Part shown: in pieces, positions 36,881 through 45,651 of the stretch
Numbering within the stretch: the first letter of the stretch is position 1
Layout: each line of letters starts with the position of its first letter
Assembly: GCF_018390735.1 (NCBI RefSeq)
Contig: NZ_JAHBCL010000002.1
Location: 62,001 to 126,000 of the forward strand
Direction: 5' to 3'
From: Fusibacter paucivorans
Lineage (GTDB): Bacteria > Bacillota > Clostridia > Peptostreptococcales > Acidaminobacteraceae
DNA: 64,000 bases
The notes under the pieces: model-generated
What the model was told of the DNA's origin: nothing
Databases searched by the model: none
Seen by the model: only the letters and a program-made list of their open reading frames with translations
Made by a program: the position numbers and the translations under genes

Positions 36881-36916
36881 ATTCAAATGTGAAATGTCGT
36901 GGTTTCAATCGTGAAA
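36881..36916. promoter_or_regulatory. Two tandem upstream activator-type sites, TTTCA-N4-TGAAA
   Basis: ATTCA-AATG-TGAAA (36881-36894) and TTTCA-ATCG-TGAAA (36903-36916) are centred 22 bases apart, that is about two helical turns, and about 107 and 129 bases before the expected start of the sigma-54 promoter at 36991. The same palindrome occurs at 43678. Confidence 0.65.
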
Positions 36917-36990
36917 TTATCATGACACAAAATTAACATATCTGATATGAGGACATTGTATTTTCAATAGATTAAGCTAAAAATTGAAAT

Positions 36991-37006
36991 TGGCATCAAT
37001 TTTGCA
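36991..37006 (+). promoter_or_regulatory. Sigma-54 (-24/-12) promoter of the tct operon
   Basis: TGGCAT-CAATT-TTGCA with the ten-base GG-GC spacing. It lies about 268 bases before tctC, leaving a long leader. Confidence 0.87.
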
Positions 37007-37131
37007 ATTATATTTTAGTAACGTCTATTGAAAGGGGGAAAAGTGTTTCAAACGATGTTAATACTGACATGTTATCTAAGCAAGATGTGAGGCTATAAGG
37101 TTTGGCTAATGAAAGCATTGATTAAATTGGG

Positions 37132-37257
37132 ATGTTGATGCATCAAAGAAATGGCTATGCATTTGGCAGTGTAGACAACCAGAAGGGCCAAGTTCTCATT
37201 ATTAGAAAGAAACATGTCTTAAATGTTGTAAATTCATATTTGGTATTTGAAAATTAA
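37132..37257 (+). CDS. Possible 41-residue small protein in the tctC leader
   Basis: A frame of 41 codons starting MLMHQRNGYAFGSVDNQ and ending before tctC. The ribosome site is weak (TTGGG directly before the ATG), and no family is recognised. It could be a chance frame or a decayed gene. Confidence 0.25.
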   Translation: MLMHQRNGYAFGSVDNQKGQVLIIRKKHVLNVVNSYLVFEN

Positions 37258-37274
37258 AATGCAAAGAGAGGTTT

Positions 37275-38312
37275 ATGATGGGCAAATTAATCAACAAAAA
37301 AGTATTGGTATTAGGATTGATTGTACTAATGATGATGATGACTGCGTGTAGTCAAAGCACACCTGACCAACCAAAAGCTGAGACTCCCGCAACAACTGAA
37401 ACGACCGAATCAACTGAGCAGCCAGCTGAAACTGAAAATGCAGCAGATGAGTGGCCAAATCAGCCAATTAACATTATGGTACCGGCATCTGCAGGCGGTG
37501 CAACCGATATTTTCTCTAGAACGTTAGGCGAATATATAACGGAAGCAACGGGTGCCCCAGTTGTTATTACAAATATGTCAGGGCTTTCCGGTTATGAAAT
37601 GGTACGTACCCAAGAACCGAATGGCTATAATTATGCAATGGCAATTACAGGACTTTTAATATCAAAGGCCCAAGGTGATTTGCCATATGGTCATGAAGCG
37701 TTTGACCCAGTGACATCAATTACAGCAGATCGTACAACGGGTATTATCGTCAGAGGCGATTCCCCTTATCAAACACTAGCAGATTTATTTGAAGCCATTA
37801 AGGCTGATCCGCAGTCTATAACAGGCGGTATTTCAATGACGGGCTACCCATACCTTTACATGCTCGCTATTGAAGATATGCTTGGCTCTGAAATGTACTG
37901 TGTCGATGCAGGAAACTCAGCAGAAAGAAATACAGCGCTTCTTGGCGAACAAGTTGATTTTATTATTTCAAACGCTGCCGTAACAAAACCATATTTAGAA
38001 TCAGGAGATTTTAGATATTTGGGAATCGCAGCACCTGAGCGCAATGAATTTATCCCTGATGTACCAACATTTGAAGAAGAAGGGTATGACCTTGTATTCC
38101 CAAGTCAAGGAGCCTATGTTGTTGCACCAAAAGGGACAGATCCAGAGGTTATCAAAAAATTCAATGCGATACTGTCTGAAATATTTGATAAAGATGACTA
38201 TCGCGAAAAAATGATGGGTATGAATTTTGCAGTTGGCGCTGGGCTTACAGTGGAAGAAACGCAAGCTGAACTTGATGAATCTGCAAAGGTCTTTGAAAAA
38301 TATACTGAATAA
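37275..38312 (+). CDS. tctC: Tripartite tricarboxylate transporter substrate-binding lipoprotein (TctC/Bug family)
   Basis: A 345-residue lipoprotein (ATG 37275 or 37278, AGAGAGG upstream) with lipobox MTACSQ and a Thr/Glu-rich linker. The Bug fold is clear: WPNQPINIMVPASAGGATDIFSRTL, PVVITNMSGLSGYEMV, GVVAPKGTDPEVIKKFNAILSE-type C-terminal block and the VPTFEEEGYD turn. It delivers a carboxylate substrate to TctAB. Together with tctB and tctA it forms a secondary, ion-driven uptake system. Confidence 0.93.
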   Translation: MMGKLINKKVLVLGLIVLMMMMTACSQSTPDQPKAETPATTETTESTEQPAETENAADEWPNQPINIMVPASAGGATDIFSRTLGEYITEATGAPVVITNMSGLSGYEMVRTQEPNGYNYAMAITGLLISKAQGDLPYGHEAFDPVTSITADRTTGIIVRGDSPYQTLADLFEAIKADPQSITGGISMTGYPYLYMLAIEDMLGSEMYCVDAGNSAERNTALLGEQVDFIISNAAVTKPYLESGDFRYLGIAAPERNEFIPDVPTFEEEGYDLVFPSQGAYVVAPKGTDPEVIKKFNAILSEIFDKDDYREKMMGMNFAVGAGLTVEETQAELDESAKVFEKYTE

Positions 38313-38357
38313 TAATACGACAGCCAACTTTGGCTAGATATTCAAAATAGTGTTTAG

Positions 38358-38387
38358 AGCAGCTTGGATGAATCGATCTAAGCTGCT
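38358..38387 (+). promoter_or_regulatory. Intercistronic hairpin between tctC and tctB
   Basis: AGCAGCTTGGAT pairs with ATCTAAGCTGCT (one mismatch, six-base loop) and is followed by TTTAAAAAAG rather than a long T-run. Such hairpins after a binding-protein gene often stabilise its mRNA or lower expression of the membrane subunits. Confidence 0.6.
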
Positions 38388-38424
38388 TTAAAAAAGATTA
38401 CGTGATTTTTGGAGGTAATAAATT

Positions 38425-38973
38425 ATGGCGAAAAGGATTGACGCACTGATTAGTTCAATCATATGTGCCTTTCACCTGTACAGTGATATTGTCATGGGTG
38501 TTCTCGTAGCTGGCGCATCTGCTTTGCTATATGTCAATGCATCTCACTTAAAAATATCATCTCAGTCAATAACATCATTAGACAGTGCGCAATTTGTACC
38601 AAAACTGACATTTGGCATTTTGATTGTTCTGGGAATTATAATCGCTTTGCAAGGCATAAAGAAAATAAACGCAAACAGGGAGACGCTGCCAAGTGGCGAT
38701 GTATTAGCCGCGTCTATTATAGGCTTTAAACGTTCTTTTATAGCCGTTTTGAGTATTGCAATCTTTATCTTTTTAATGACGCGATTAAGCTTTATTATAG
38801 CGGCGATTATCTATTTAGTCTTTAGTATGTATTATATGGTGGAAAGACGTGGTTGGAAACACAAAACTTATTTTATCGTTGCGATAACGATTTCGGTATC
38901 ATGTTACTATTTATTTGACCGATTCATCTACGTTAAGTTACCATTAGGATTTTTAAAAGGGGTGATTGGCTAA
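38425..38973 (+). CDS. tctB: Tripartite tricarboxylate transporter small membrane subunit (TctB)
   Basis: A 182-residue protein with TTGGAGGTAAT upstream and four to five membrane segments (IVMGVLVAGASALLYVNASHL, FVPKLTFGILIVLGIIIAL, FIAVLSIAIFIFLMTRL, FIIAAIIYLVFSMYYMV). The DSAQFVPKLTFGIL block is typical of TctB. Its stop codon shares one base with the tctA start. Confidence 0.9.
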   Translation: MAKRIDALISSIICAFHLYSDIVMGVLVAGASALLYVNASHLKISSQSITSLDSAQFVPKLTFGILIVLGIIIALQGIKKINANRETLPSGDVLAASIIGFKRSFIAVLSIAIFIFLMTRLSFIIAAIIYLVFSMYYMVERRGWKHKTYFIVAITISVSCYYLFDRFIYVKLPLGFLKGVIG

Positions 38974-40487
38974 TGACAGCACTTATAGGTGGTGCGGTTG
39001 CGCTGTTGACCGCAAAAAATATTATTCTGATGTTTGTAGGTGTCGTTGTCGGCATACTCTTTGGGGCTATCCCAGGTCTCAGTTCAACAATGGCCATTGC
39101 GCTCTTTTTGCCGGTTACGTTTGGTCTTAGTACTTATGAATCATTTGCACTATTAGTGGCATTATATATTGGCGGCGTCTCTGGTGGGTTAGTGTCTGCT
39201 ATTTTGATTAATATTCCAGGATCTGCAATGTCGATTGCGACGACTTATGATGGTCATCCAATGGCAAAAAACGGTCAGGCTCACCGAGCACTTGGCATTG
39301 GCGTCATGTTTTCGTTTCTGGGAACGGTCTTTGGCCTTGCGATTATGATCTTTGCTGCACCTGTATTGGCGAGTTTTGCCATTACCTTACAGCCATTTGA
39401 ATACTTTGCACTTTCTTTTATGGCTTTGACATTAATTGCCAGTGTCAGTGGTCAAAATATATTTAAAGGCCTTTTAGCAGGCTTTCTGGGCATTGCTTTT
39501 TCGACAATTGGCATGGCGCCAATAGATGGTGTTGTCAGGTTTACATTTGGCAATATTCAGTTGATGAATGGTTTTACCCTTCTGCCGGCCGTCATCGGTA
39601 TGTTTGCTGTAACTGAAATTATGTTGAATGTTGTGAAACCAATTTCGGCGGATAAAATTGACCAACAGGAGCGAGAACATATTAAAGGCTTTGGCTTTTC
39701 AATGAAGGAAATGCTGGGACAAGCGAAAAACTTTATCGTTGCTTCGACCATCGGTACTGTCGTAGGCTTTTTGCCGGGAATGGGCGGCTCACTGGCGAAT
39801 CAAGTGGCATATGTTGCGGTGCAGAAGACATCGAAACATCCTGAAAAGTTCGGGACGGGTATCATGGACGGTATCGTCGCTTCGGAATCTTCGAACAATG
39901 CCTCTATCGGTGGCGCAATGATCCCGCTTCTAGCACTCGGTATTCCCGGTGATGGGCCAACCGCGATGCTTCTAGGCGCTTTTATGATCCACGGTCTCGT
40001 AGCGGGACCGATGCTCTTTAAAACAAGTGGTGATCTCGTCTATCTTATTTTCGCAGCGTTGATTATTTGTAGTGTTATTATGGTGGTTGTTGAATTCTAT
40101 GGTATTCGGCTCATCGTTAAGGCGCTGGATGTACCGAGAGAAATATTATATCCAGTCGTTATTACCATTTGCGTTGTCGGTGCCTATGCAACCAATAACA
40201 ACATGTTCGACGTTTGGACGCTATTGGTCTTTGGTTTGTTAGGTTTCTTTATGGCAAAAGTAAAACTGCCTCGTGCATGCTTTGTCCTAGGATTTGTACT
40301 TGGGACGCTGGTTGAAACAAACTTAAGACGTGCAGTTCAACTTAGTCGAGGTTCTTTTATGCCTTTTGTAACGAGGCCTATTACGGCGGTATTGCTCGTT
40401 GTTGCCATCATTATTATTATAAGAACAGTTTGGGTTCAAATTATAAAACCGATGAGAAATTCAAAAACAAGTAAGGAGTCAGCATAA
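38973..40487 (+). CDS. tctA: Tripartite tricarboxylate transporter large membrane subunit (TctA)
   Basis: A 504-residue protein with about eleven spans and the TctA signature regions GVVVGILFGAIPGLSSTMAIALFLPVTFGL, LYIGGVSGGLVSAILINIPGSAMSIATTYDGHPMAKNGQAHRALG and VGFLPGMGGSLANQVAY, IGGAMIPLLALGIPGDGPTAMLLGAFMIHG. Overlaps tctB and the next gene by one base each. Confidence 0.95.
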   Translation: MTALIGGAVALLTAKNIILMFVGVVVGILFGAIPGLSSTMAIALFLPVTFGLSTYESFALLVALYIGGVSGGLVSAILINIPGSAMSIATTYDGHPMAKNGQAHRALGIGVMFSFLGTVFGLAIMIFAAPVLASFAITLQPFEYFALSFMALTLIASVSGQNIFKGLLAGFLGIAFSTIGMAPIDGVVRFTFGNIQLMNGFTLLPAVIGMFAVTEIMLNVVKPISADKIDQQEREHIKGFGFSMKEMLGQAKNFIVASTIGTVVGFLPGMGGSLANQVAYVAVQKTSKHPEKFGTGIMDGIVASESSNNASIGGAMIPLLALGIPGDGPTAMLLGAFMIHGLVAGPMLFKTSGDLVYLIFAALIICSVIMVVVEFYGIRLIVKALDVPREILYPVVITICVVGAYATNNNMFDVWTLLVFGLLGFFMAKVKLPRACFVLGFVLGTLVETNLRRAVQLSRGSFMPFVTRPITAVLLVVAIIIIIRTVWVQIIKPMRNSKTSKESA

Positions 40488-41332
40488 TGTCTAAAGAGAT
40501 AAAAGCAGTAAAAGAAACATTAGAAGAGCGGACACTTCGCATGCTGAATAATCCTTGGGATTTGTATAATGCACCTTTTAAAATCGTCGATGATGTTTAT
40601 TTTGTAGGGACAAATTGGGTTTCGATCTTTTTGCTGGATACAGACGAGGGACTCGTTCTAATTGATTGCGCGATGCAAGAGACGCTTTATCTGCTCATTG
40701 ATTCCATTCATCGCTTGGGATTTGACCCGCGTGATATTTCTAAAATATTATTGACACATGGTCATTTTGACCATGTTGGTGCAGTGAGATCACTTCAGGA
40801 AATCAGTGGCTGTGAAGTGTGGATTGGTGAAGGGGACGGCTTTTTCTTTACAGAACGTCGCGATCTAATTGTCTTTGAGGATCGTGTGCCGCCTTTTAAA
40901 ATTGACCATTATTATGACTATAACCAAAAGATCCAAATAGGCGATTTTTCTATTGAGCCCGTTCACTGTCCGGGTCATACGCCGGGTACCTCGTCACTGT
41001 TTTTCGACATAGAGCGTAATGGTGAAGTGCTAAAGTGCGCTGTGCATGGCGGTCTTGGCGCAGCAGTCATGTCTAATGCATATCTAACGGCGAATAAGCT
41101 GCCGGTGTCGCTTCAAACTGATTATTTAAACAGTATTGACAAAGTTGTTGACCGAAAAGTCGATATTGTTCTGCCATCGCACGCAGGGCATTGTGTCGAT
41201 CATGATTTCTTAAGCTTCGCCAATACAGATGGAAGCAAATTCATTGATCCTAGTGCGTGGCGACGCATGCTGCTTGCCAAAAAAGCGGAAATCGTTAAAA
41301 TTATTGAAAATGAAAAAAACGAAACGCTATAA
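40487..41332 (+). CDS. Metallo-beta-lactamase-fold hydrolase
   Basis: A 281-residue protein whose start overlaps the tctA stop (TAATG), with AAGGAGTC upstream. The metal-binding motif LTHGHFDHVGA and later ligands (PVHCPGHTPGTSSLFF, a VLPSHAGH near the C-terminus) are present. Family members hydrolyse thioesters, lactones and related bonds. Co-transcription with the tct transporter suggests that it acts on the imported compound, for example opening a lactone or ester. Confidence 0.88.
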   Translation: MSKEIKAVKETLEERTLRMLNNPWDLYNAPFKIVDDVYFVGTNWVSIFLLDTDEGLVLIDCAMQETLYLLIDSIHRLGFDPRDISKILLTHGHFDHVGAVRSLQEISGCEVWIGEGDGFFFTERRDLIVFEDRVPPFKIDHYYDYNQKIQIGDFSIEPVHCPGHTPGTSSLFFDIERNGEVLKCAVHGGLGAAVMSNAYLTANKLPVSLQTDYLNSIDKVVDRKVDIVLPSHAGHCVDHDFLSFANTDGSKFIDPSAWRRMLLAKKAEIVKIIENEKNETL

Positions 41333-41354
41333 ATCGTCATCATGATCCCCCTCT

Positions 41355-41404
41355 AAACAGCCATTGCAAATCACAGTTGATTGATTTGTAGTGGCTGTTT
41401 TTAT
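41355..41404 (+). terminator. Rho-independent terminator of the tct operon
   Basis: AACAGCCA / TGGCTGTT stem with inner TTGCAAATCA / TGATTTGTAG partial pairing and a TTTTT tail. Confidence 0.85.
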
Positions 41405-41493
41405 CAGTCGAAAAATGATGGTACAGTACAATGATTAGCTGATTGCGAGATTGAGAAAAGTATTTGGATAAATCGAAAACTGCCATAGAAATA

Positions 41494-41502
41494 TGGTATG
41501 AT
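41494..41502 (+). promoter_or_regulatory. Candidate extended -10 promoter of the sigma-54 activator gene
   Basis: TGGTATGAT, an extended -10 form, lies 78 bases before the start codon. No sigma-54 element is seen here, so the activator is probably made constitutively. Confidence 0.4.
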
Positions 41503-41580
41503 CAAAGAGAAAAAGCTATTGTATAGAAAACTGAAATAGTGTGATGGTATTGAAAATGAAGTTGAAAAGAGGTTTGTCCG

Positions 41581-43659
41581 ATGAATAATGAGATAATTGT
41601 CATATCAACAACGGCTGCCGTTACAAAAAAGGTACATGAAGTACTCATTGCGCGAGCGTTGCCTTTTCCGGTATTTGAAGCAACAATGGAAGCGGCGCTG
41701 CAAATTTCTCAACGTGAAATTGCAAATGGCACGAAAGTCATTATTTGCAGGGGGGGGACCGCAACCTACCTTAGGGAACGCGTCGATGTTCCCGTAGTCG
41801 ATATTCGCCATGGCTTTATTGACATTTATTTTTCTGTGAAAGAGGCAAAACTCATTTCAGATAAGATTGGCGTCGTCGGTTATAGCAATTTATGTGAAGC
41901 AGCTGCGGATTACATTAAAATTATGAATATGGATATGCCAATCTCTATCGTCAACTGCGATGAAGAAATCGAAGCAAAGCTGCTTGAATTAAAAGAACAG
42001 GGCATTGAAGTCTTTATCGGCGGTTTTCAGTTATTGGGGATTGCAGAAAAACACGGCGTTGCGCATATTATGGGTGAAGCAGACCCGGCAGCCATTAATC
42101 AATCAATTGATGAGGCACTACATGACTTGAAGATAGAACACGAACGAAAAGAAAAGTTTGAAACCATTAACGCTATCTTAAACTGTACTTCTGAAGGGAT
42201 TATCGCAATTGATCAGTTTGGCAAGGTTTTGCATATCAATGAAATTGCGAAAAAGATTTTTGCCTATCAAAATGAAAGGCATATCAATGAAATTATCCCG
42301 AGCTCTCATTTGTTGGATACAGCGATCAATGGCAGTGAACATCTAGGTGAGTTTTTAAAGTCTGGCAGTGAAGCGATTGTTGTCAGCAGTGTGCCTATCA
42401 AAATGGAGAACCGTACGATTGGCGCGGTTGCGACGATACAGGAAGAAGTTAAAATACAGACGATTGACCATGAAATCAGAAAGAAAGACCTCGGGATCGG
42501 ACACTTTGCAAAAAAGACGTTTAAGGACATCGTTGGGACATCTGTTGAGATTAATCAGGTGATGCGGCAGGCATCTCGATATGCGAAAGCGGACAGCACT
42601 GTTTTGATTCATGGTGAAACCGGCACCGGGAAGGAGATCTTTGCACAGAGTATTCACAATTATTCTAAACGCAGTGAGCAGCCTTTCGTTGCCATTAACT
42701 GTGCGGCGCTTCCAGAGAATATTTTGGAGAGTGAATTGTTTGGCTATGTAAAAGGCGCTTTTACAGGTGCGAGCAAGGAAGGGAAAGCGGGCATTTTTGA
42801 GCTTGCACATAATGGCACTGTTTTTTTAGATGAAATAGGGGAAATATCAACAAATGTTCAGGTAAAACTACTTCGCGTTATCCAAGAAAAAGAAGTCTCT
42901 CGCATCGGCGATGATAAAATCATTCCAATTAATGTAAGAATATTAGCGGCCACAAATAAGAATCTTATAGAAGAGATCCACAAGGGGAATTTTAGAGAAG
43001 ACCTTTACTTTAGATTATGCGTCTTAGAACTTGAGCTCCCCCCTCTTAGAGCACGACGAAGTGACATTAAAGAGCTTGCAAACTATTTCATTGAGGAAAA
43101 GTCGTTAAAGAAAATTCGATTTACAAAAGAGGCACTCGATGTTTTTGAATCCTATGATTGGCCCGGAAACATCAGACAGCTTTCGAATGTCATCGAGCGG
43201 CTGATTGTCATCAGCGAAGACGGAATGATTTCAGAAGCACTTGTTCGAGATGCGTTAAAAGGTGCCAATATGCTGAGGCCGGATCGAAAACCGAGCAATC
43301 AAAAAACGTCTGATCTTGAAGTAAAACTCATTCGCATCATAGAGAACATGTTATCGGTCGACACGCAACTGAAGGTTGGTGAAAAGCCTTCTGCCAGTCA
43401 AATGGATGAGGCGGCTTCTGAGAATGACCGTGGGGATGACGATGGCGTTGAAGTAGCAGAAGCGAACAAGAAACCTGATATTATGCATCTTCGAAATGGC
43501 TTGGATATTGATCGCTATCTTGAGCAGCGGGAGGCTGAAATTATTGTAGCAGCTTTGGAGCGCTATGATGGCAATCGAGAGAAGACAGCTGAATTTCTGG
43601 GGATTAGTAAAGCGACCCTTTGGCGTAAAATGAAAAAGTTAGATTTGCTGTCGTCATAA
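41581..43659 (+). CDS. Sigma-54-dependent activator with PrpR_N, PAS, AAA+ and Fis-type HTH domains
   Basis: A 692-residue protein with GAAAAGAGG upstream. Residues 1-180 are a PrpR_N propionate-catabolism-activator-type sensor (IICRGGTATYLRERVDVPVVDI, IGVVGYSNLCEAA). A PAS-like domain follows (about 195-295). The AAA+ domain has Walker A GETGTGKE (about 345), the sigma-54 contact loop GAFTGA (392-397) and Walker B TVFLDEIGE. A charged linker leads to the Fis-type helix-turn-helix (ALERYDGNREKTAEFLGISKATLWRKMKKL). Sigma-54 promoters with shared palindromes lie on both sides of this gene, which are its likely targets. Confidence 0.95.
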   Translation: MNNEIIVISTTAAVTKKVHEVLIARALPFPVFEATMEAALQISQREIANGTKVIICRGGTATYLRERVDVPVVDIRHGFIDIYFSVKEAKLISDKIGVVGYSNLCEAAADYIKIMNMDMPISIVNCDEEIEAKLLELKEQGIEVFIGGFQLLGIAEKHGVAHIMGEADPAAINQSIDEALHDLKIEHERKEKFETINAILNCTSEGIIAIDQFGKVLHINEIAKKIFAYQNERHINEIIPSSHLLDTAINGSEHLGEFLKSGSEAIVVSSVPIKMENRTIGAVATIQEEVKIQTIDHEIRKKDLGIGHFAKKTFKDIVGTSVEINQVMRQASRYAKADSTVLIHGETGTGKEIFAQSIHNYSKRSEQPFVAINCAALPENILESELFGYVKGAFTGASKEGKAGIFELAHNGTVFLDEIGEISTNVQVKLLRVIQEKEVSRIGDDKIIPINVRILAATNKNLIEEIHKGNFREDLYFRLCVLELELPPLRARRSDIKELANYFIEEKSLKKIRFTKEALDVFESYDWPGNIRQLSNVIERLIVISEDGMISEALVRDALKGANMLRPDRKPSNQKTSDLEVKLIRIIENMLSVDTQLKVGEKPSASQMDEAASENDRGDDDGVEVAEANKKPDIMHLRNGLDIDRYLEQREAEIIVAALERYDGNREKTAEFLGISKATLWRKMKKLDLLSS

Positions 43660-43672
43660 CGACAGCTTTTTT
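43647..43672 (+). terminator. Rho-independent terminator overlapping the activator stop codon
   Basis: GCTGTCG / CGACAGC stem with the TAA stop in its loop and a TTTTTT tail. Confidence 0.88.
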
Positions 43673-43675
43673 ATT

Positions 43676-43695
43676 GCATTTCATTTTTGAAATGC
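43676..43695. promoter_or_regulatory. Candidate upstream activator site, TTTCA-N4-TGAAA
   Basis: A perfect palindrome GCATTTCA-TTTT-TGAAATGC with core TTTCA-N4-TGAAA, the same core as at 36903. A weaker copy, CTTCA-AAAT-CGAAA, follows at 43721-43734. They lie about 146 and 104 bases before the expected start of the promoter at 43806. Confidence 0.65.
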
Positions 43696-43805
43696 TATCA
43701 CAAAATTGAAATTAATGCCTCTTCAAAATCGAAATGAATTGTTGAATAATTCACGAGAACGGACTAAAATCAGGCGAATTTCAATGAAAATAGGGCATAA
43801 TCTTT

Positions 43806-43821
43806 TGGCATGCTAATTGCT
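43806..43821 (+). promoter_or_regulatory. Sigma-54 (-24/-12) promoter
   Basis: TGGCAT-GCTAA-TTGCT with correct spacing, 39 bases before the TTG start of the dehydrogenase gene. The first possible ATG (43810) lies inside it, ruling out that start. Confidence 0.87.
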
Positions 43822-43860
43822 ATATATAATAGCAACGTTATGTTGAAAGGAGAGAATCGT

Positions 43861-44823
43861 TTGAAAATCGCTTTAATTGGTATTTTTCCAAGTGGCACAT
43901 ATGAAATGTTCGACGAAATGATACCAAAAGACCTATTCGAAATTGAGATCATTGATACTCAAGAAAAATACGAAGCCCTGACTGATGCCGAAATTATGGT
44001 TTTAAGATTGTTCAAAATCACGAAAGCGGATATTGAAAGAAATCAGAATTTAAAACTCATTCAAAAGTGGGGGGCGGGTTATGACACCGTTGATATTGAA
44101 GCTGCCGGCAAACAAGGGGTTTATGTTGCCAATTCTCCTGGTGCAAACGCATATGCTGTATCGGAAATTGCAATATTGCAGATTTTAGCTGTCTACAGAA
44201 ACCTGATTATACAAGATGAGGCGATGCGTAAAGGTGAATGGACCAAAACGGTTTACGTTGATCGCTCATACTGTATCCTAAATAAAGTTGTTGGCTTAGT
44301 TGGTTGCGGCAATATTGGGAAAGACGTTGCAAAGAGAGTCCAAGCTTTTGGTGCAACGGTACAATACTATGATATGTATCGTATGAGTCAAGAAGAAGAA
44401 GCAAAACTGGGTATGACATATGTTGAGATGGATGAGCTGTTTAAAACATCAGATATCATCAGCTTGCATTTACCGCTCAACGAACACACAAAACACATTG
44501 TCAATCGCGACAAGCTGGCATTGATGAAAAATACCGCAATTATTATTAATACTTCTAGAGGTGGCATTATTAAAGAGGATGATTTGATTGAAGCACTTGA
44601 AAAAAATCAAATCTTAGGTGCGGGGTTAGATTGTATAGAAAATGAACCCGTTCAAGCAAGCGACCCAATTTTGTCAGCGCCAAATGTAACATTAACACCG
44701 CATATTGGCGGTACATCTGCTGATTTGCTGGTACACATGGTGCCGTTAATGGTGAACAACATTATCGCATTTGGTCGAGGCAATGAAGTCAATTATGTTG
44801 TCAATAAACAATATTTAAAATAA
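43861..44823 (+). CDS. D-2-hydroxyacid dehydrogenase, NAD-dependent
   Basis: The start is TTG 43861 with GAAAGGAGAG five bases upstream; earlier in-frame ATGs overlap the sigma-54 promoter (43810) or precede the ribosome site (43840). The 320-residue protein has the SerA/D-lactate-dehydrogenase layout: a split substrate domain, Rossmann motif VGLVGCGNIGKDVAKRV, catalytic Arg (NTSRGGIIKEDDL), Glu (DCIENEPVQASDPI) and His (LTPHIGGTSADL). It would interconvert a 2-hydroxyacid and a 2-oxoacid in the pathway fed by TctABC. Confidence 0.92.
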   Translation: MKIALIGIFPSGTYEMFDEMIPKDLFEIEIIDTQEKYEALTDAEIMVLRLFKITKADIERNQNLKLIQKWGAGYDTVDIEAAGKQGVYVANSPGANAYAVSEIAILQILAVYRNLIIQDEAMRKGEWTKTVYVDRSYCILNKVVGLVGCGNIGKDVAKRVQAFGATVQYYDMYRMSQEEEAKLGMTYVEMDELFKTSDIISLHLPLNEHTKHIVNRDKLALMKNTAIIINTSRGGIIKEDDLIEALEKNQILGAGLDCIENEPVQASDPILSAPNVTLTPHIGGTSADLLVHMVPLMVNNIIAFGRGNEVNYVVNKQYLK

Positions 44824-44839
44824 TTTTGGAGGCACGAAA

Positions 44840-45535
44840 ATGAGTGTAGGCAATAGAGTGTATTTAAAAAGAGAATTACCGTCAAAAGAGATTATAGAAG
44901 CATTTAAAACTATTCCGGCTGCTAATATTGAAGATTGCATGAACAGAATTTACGGTTTAAACCCTGAAATTAAGCGCATGTCAAACCCTGGAAAGAACAT
45001 GGTTGGTGTCGCATTGACCGTTAAAACGCGTCCTGGTGATAACTTAATGATTCATCAAGCGCTCGAAATGGCTGGCGAAGGTGATATCATTGTCGTTTCA
45101 AATGAAGGTGATAGAAGCAGAGCGCTCATTGGTGAAGTCATGGCACAATATGCGCAATGCACGCGAAAAGTTGCAGGGCTCGTCTTTGACGGTGCTATTC
45201 GAGATATTGATGAAATTGCACAAATGGCTTTGCCGGTATATGCTTCCGGTTATACGCCTAGCGGCCCTTTTAAAGAAGGTCCTGGTGAAGTGAATGTTCC
45301 GATTGCAATTGGCGGTGTACCAGTGATGCCTGGCGATATTCTCGTCGGTGATGGTGATGGCGTTATCGTTATTCCAAAAGCTGATGCAGCAGCTGTATTG
45401 GCAGAAGCAAAAGTTGTATGTGAGAAAGATGCTGAAAAAGTCAAAGCGGCTAAAGAAGGCACATCTAATAAGCAATGGGTTGGTGAAAAATTAGCGAAAA
45501 AAGAATGTGAATTCATCGATGATATCTGTAAGTAA
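44840..45535 (+). CDS. RraA-family protein (4-hydroxy-4-methyl-2-oxoglutarate aldolase-like)
   Basis: A 231-residue protein with TTTTGGAGGC upstream. It contains the RraA/HMG-aldolase core: ANIEDCMNRIYG, RPGDNLMIHQALEMAGEGDIIVV, the GEVMAQYAQ helix and GLVFDGAIRDIDEI with the metal and substrate-binding Asp-x-x-x-Arg-Asp. The VMPGDILVGDGDGVIVIP region is also conserved. Such proteins cleave 4-hydroxy-2-oxoacids to pyruvate plus a second oxoacid. The preceding dehydrogenase could produce the 2-oxoacid, making an aldol cleavage plausible here. Confidence 0.88.
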   Translation: MSVGNRVYLKRELPSKEIIEAFKTIPAANIEDCMNRIYGLNPEIKRMSNPGKNMVGVALTVKTRPGDNLMIHQALEMAGEGDIIVVSNEGDRSRALIGEVMAQYAQCTRKVAGLVFDGAIRDIDEIAQMALPVYASGYTPSGPFKEGPGEVNVPIAIGGVPVMPGDILVGDGDGVIVIPKADAAAVLAEAKVVCEKDAEKVKAAKEGTSNKQWVGEKLAKKECEFIDDICK

Positions 45536-45651
45536 CCCCTGATTATTTAAATGATACCGCTGATCGGTCAAAGGATAGTATCACTTGACTGGACAATTGA
45601 CAAGAGGCATGGTAACGTGAAAAGTATTCAAACTGCAAAAAGGAAGATAAG

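Larger units (their letters stand above)
36532..37274 (+). other. 743-base intergenic control region of the tct operon
   Basis: Contains the terminator of the preceding gene (36569-36630), two tandem TTCA-N4-TGAA palindromes (36881-36916), a sigma-54 promoter (36991-37006) and a leader of about 260 bases with two short frames (37043-37090 and 37132-37257). Confidence 0.7.

Noticed and set aside
43810-43860. ATG 43810 as start of the hydroxyacid dehydrogenase
   Set aside because: It lies inside the sigma-54 promoter, upstream of the transcript start; TTG 43861 has the ribosome site.
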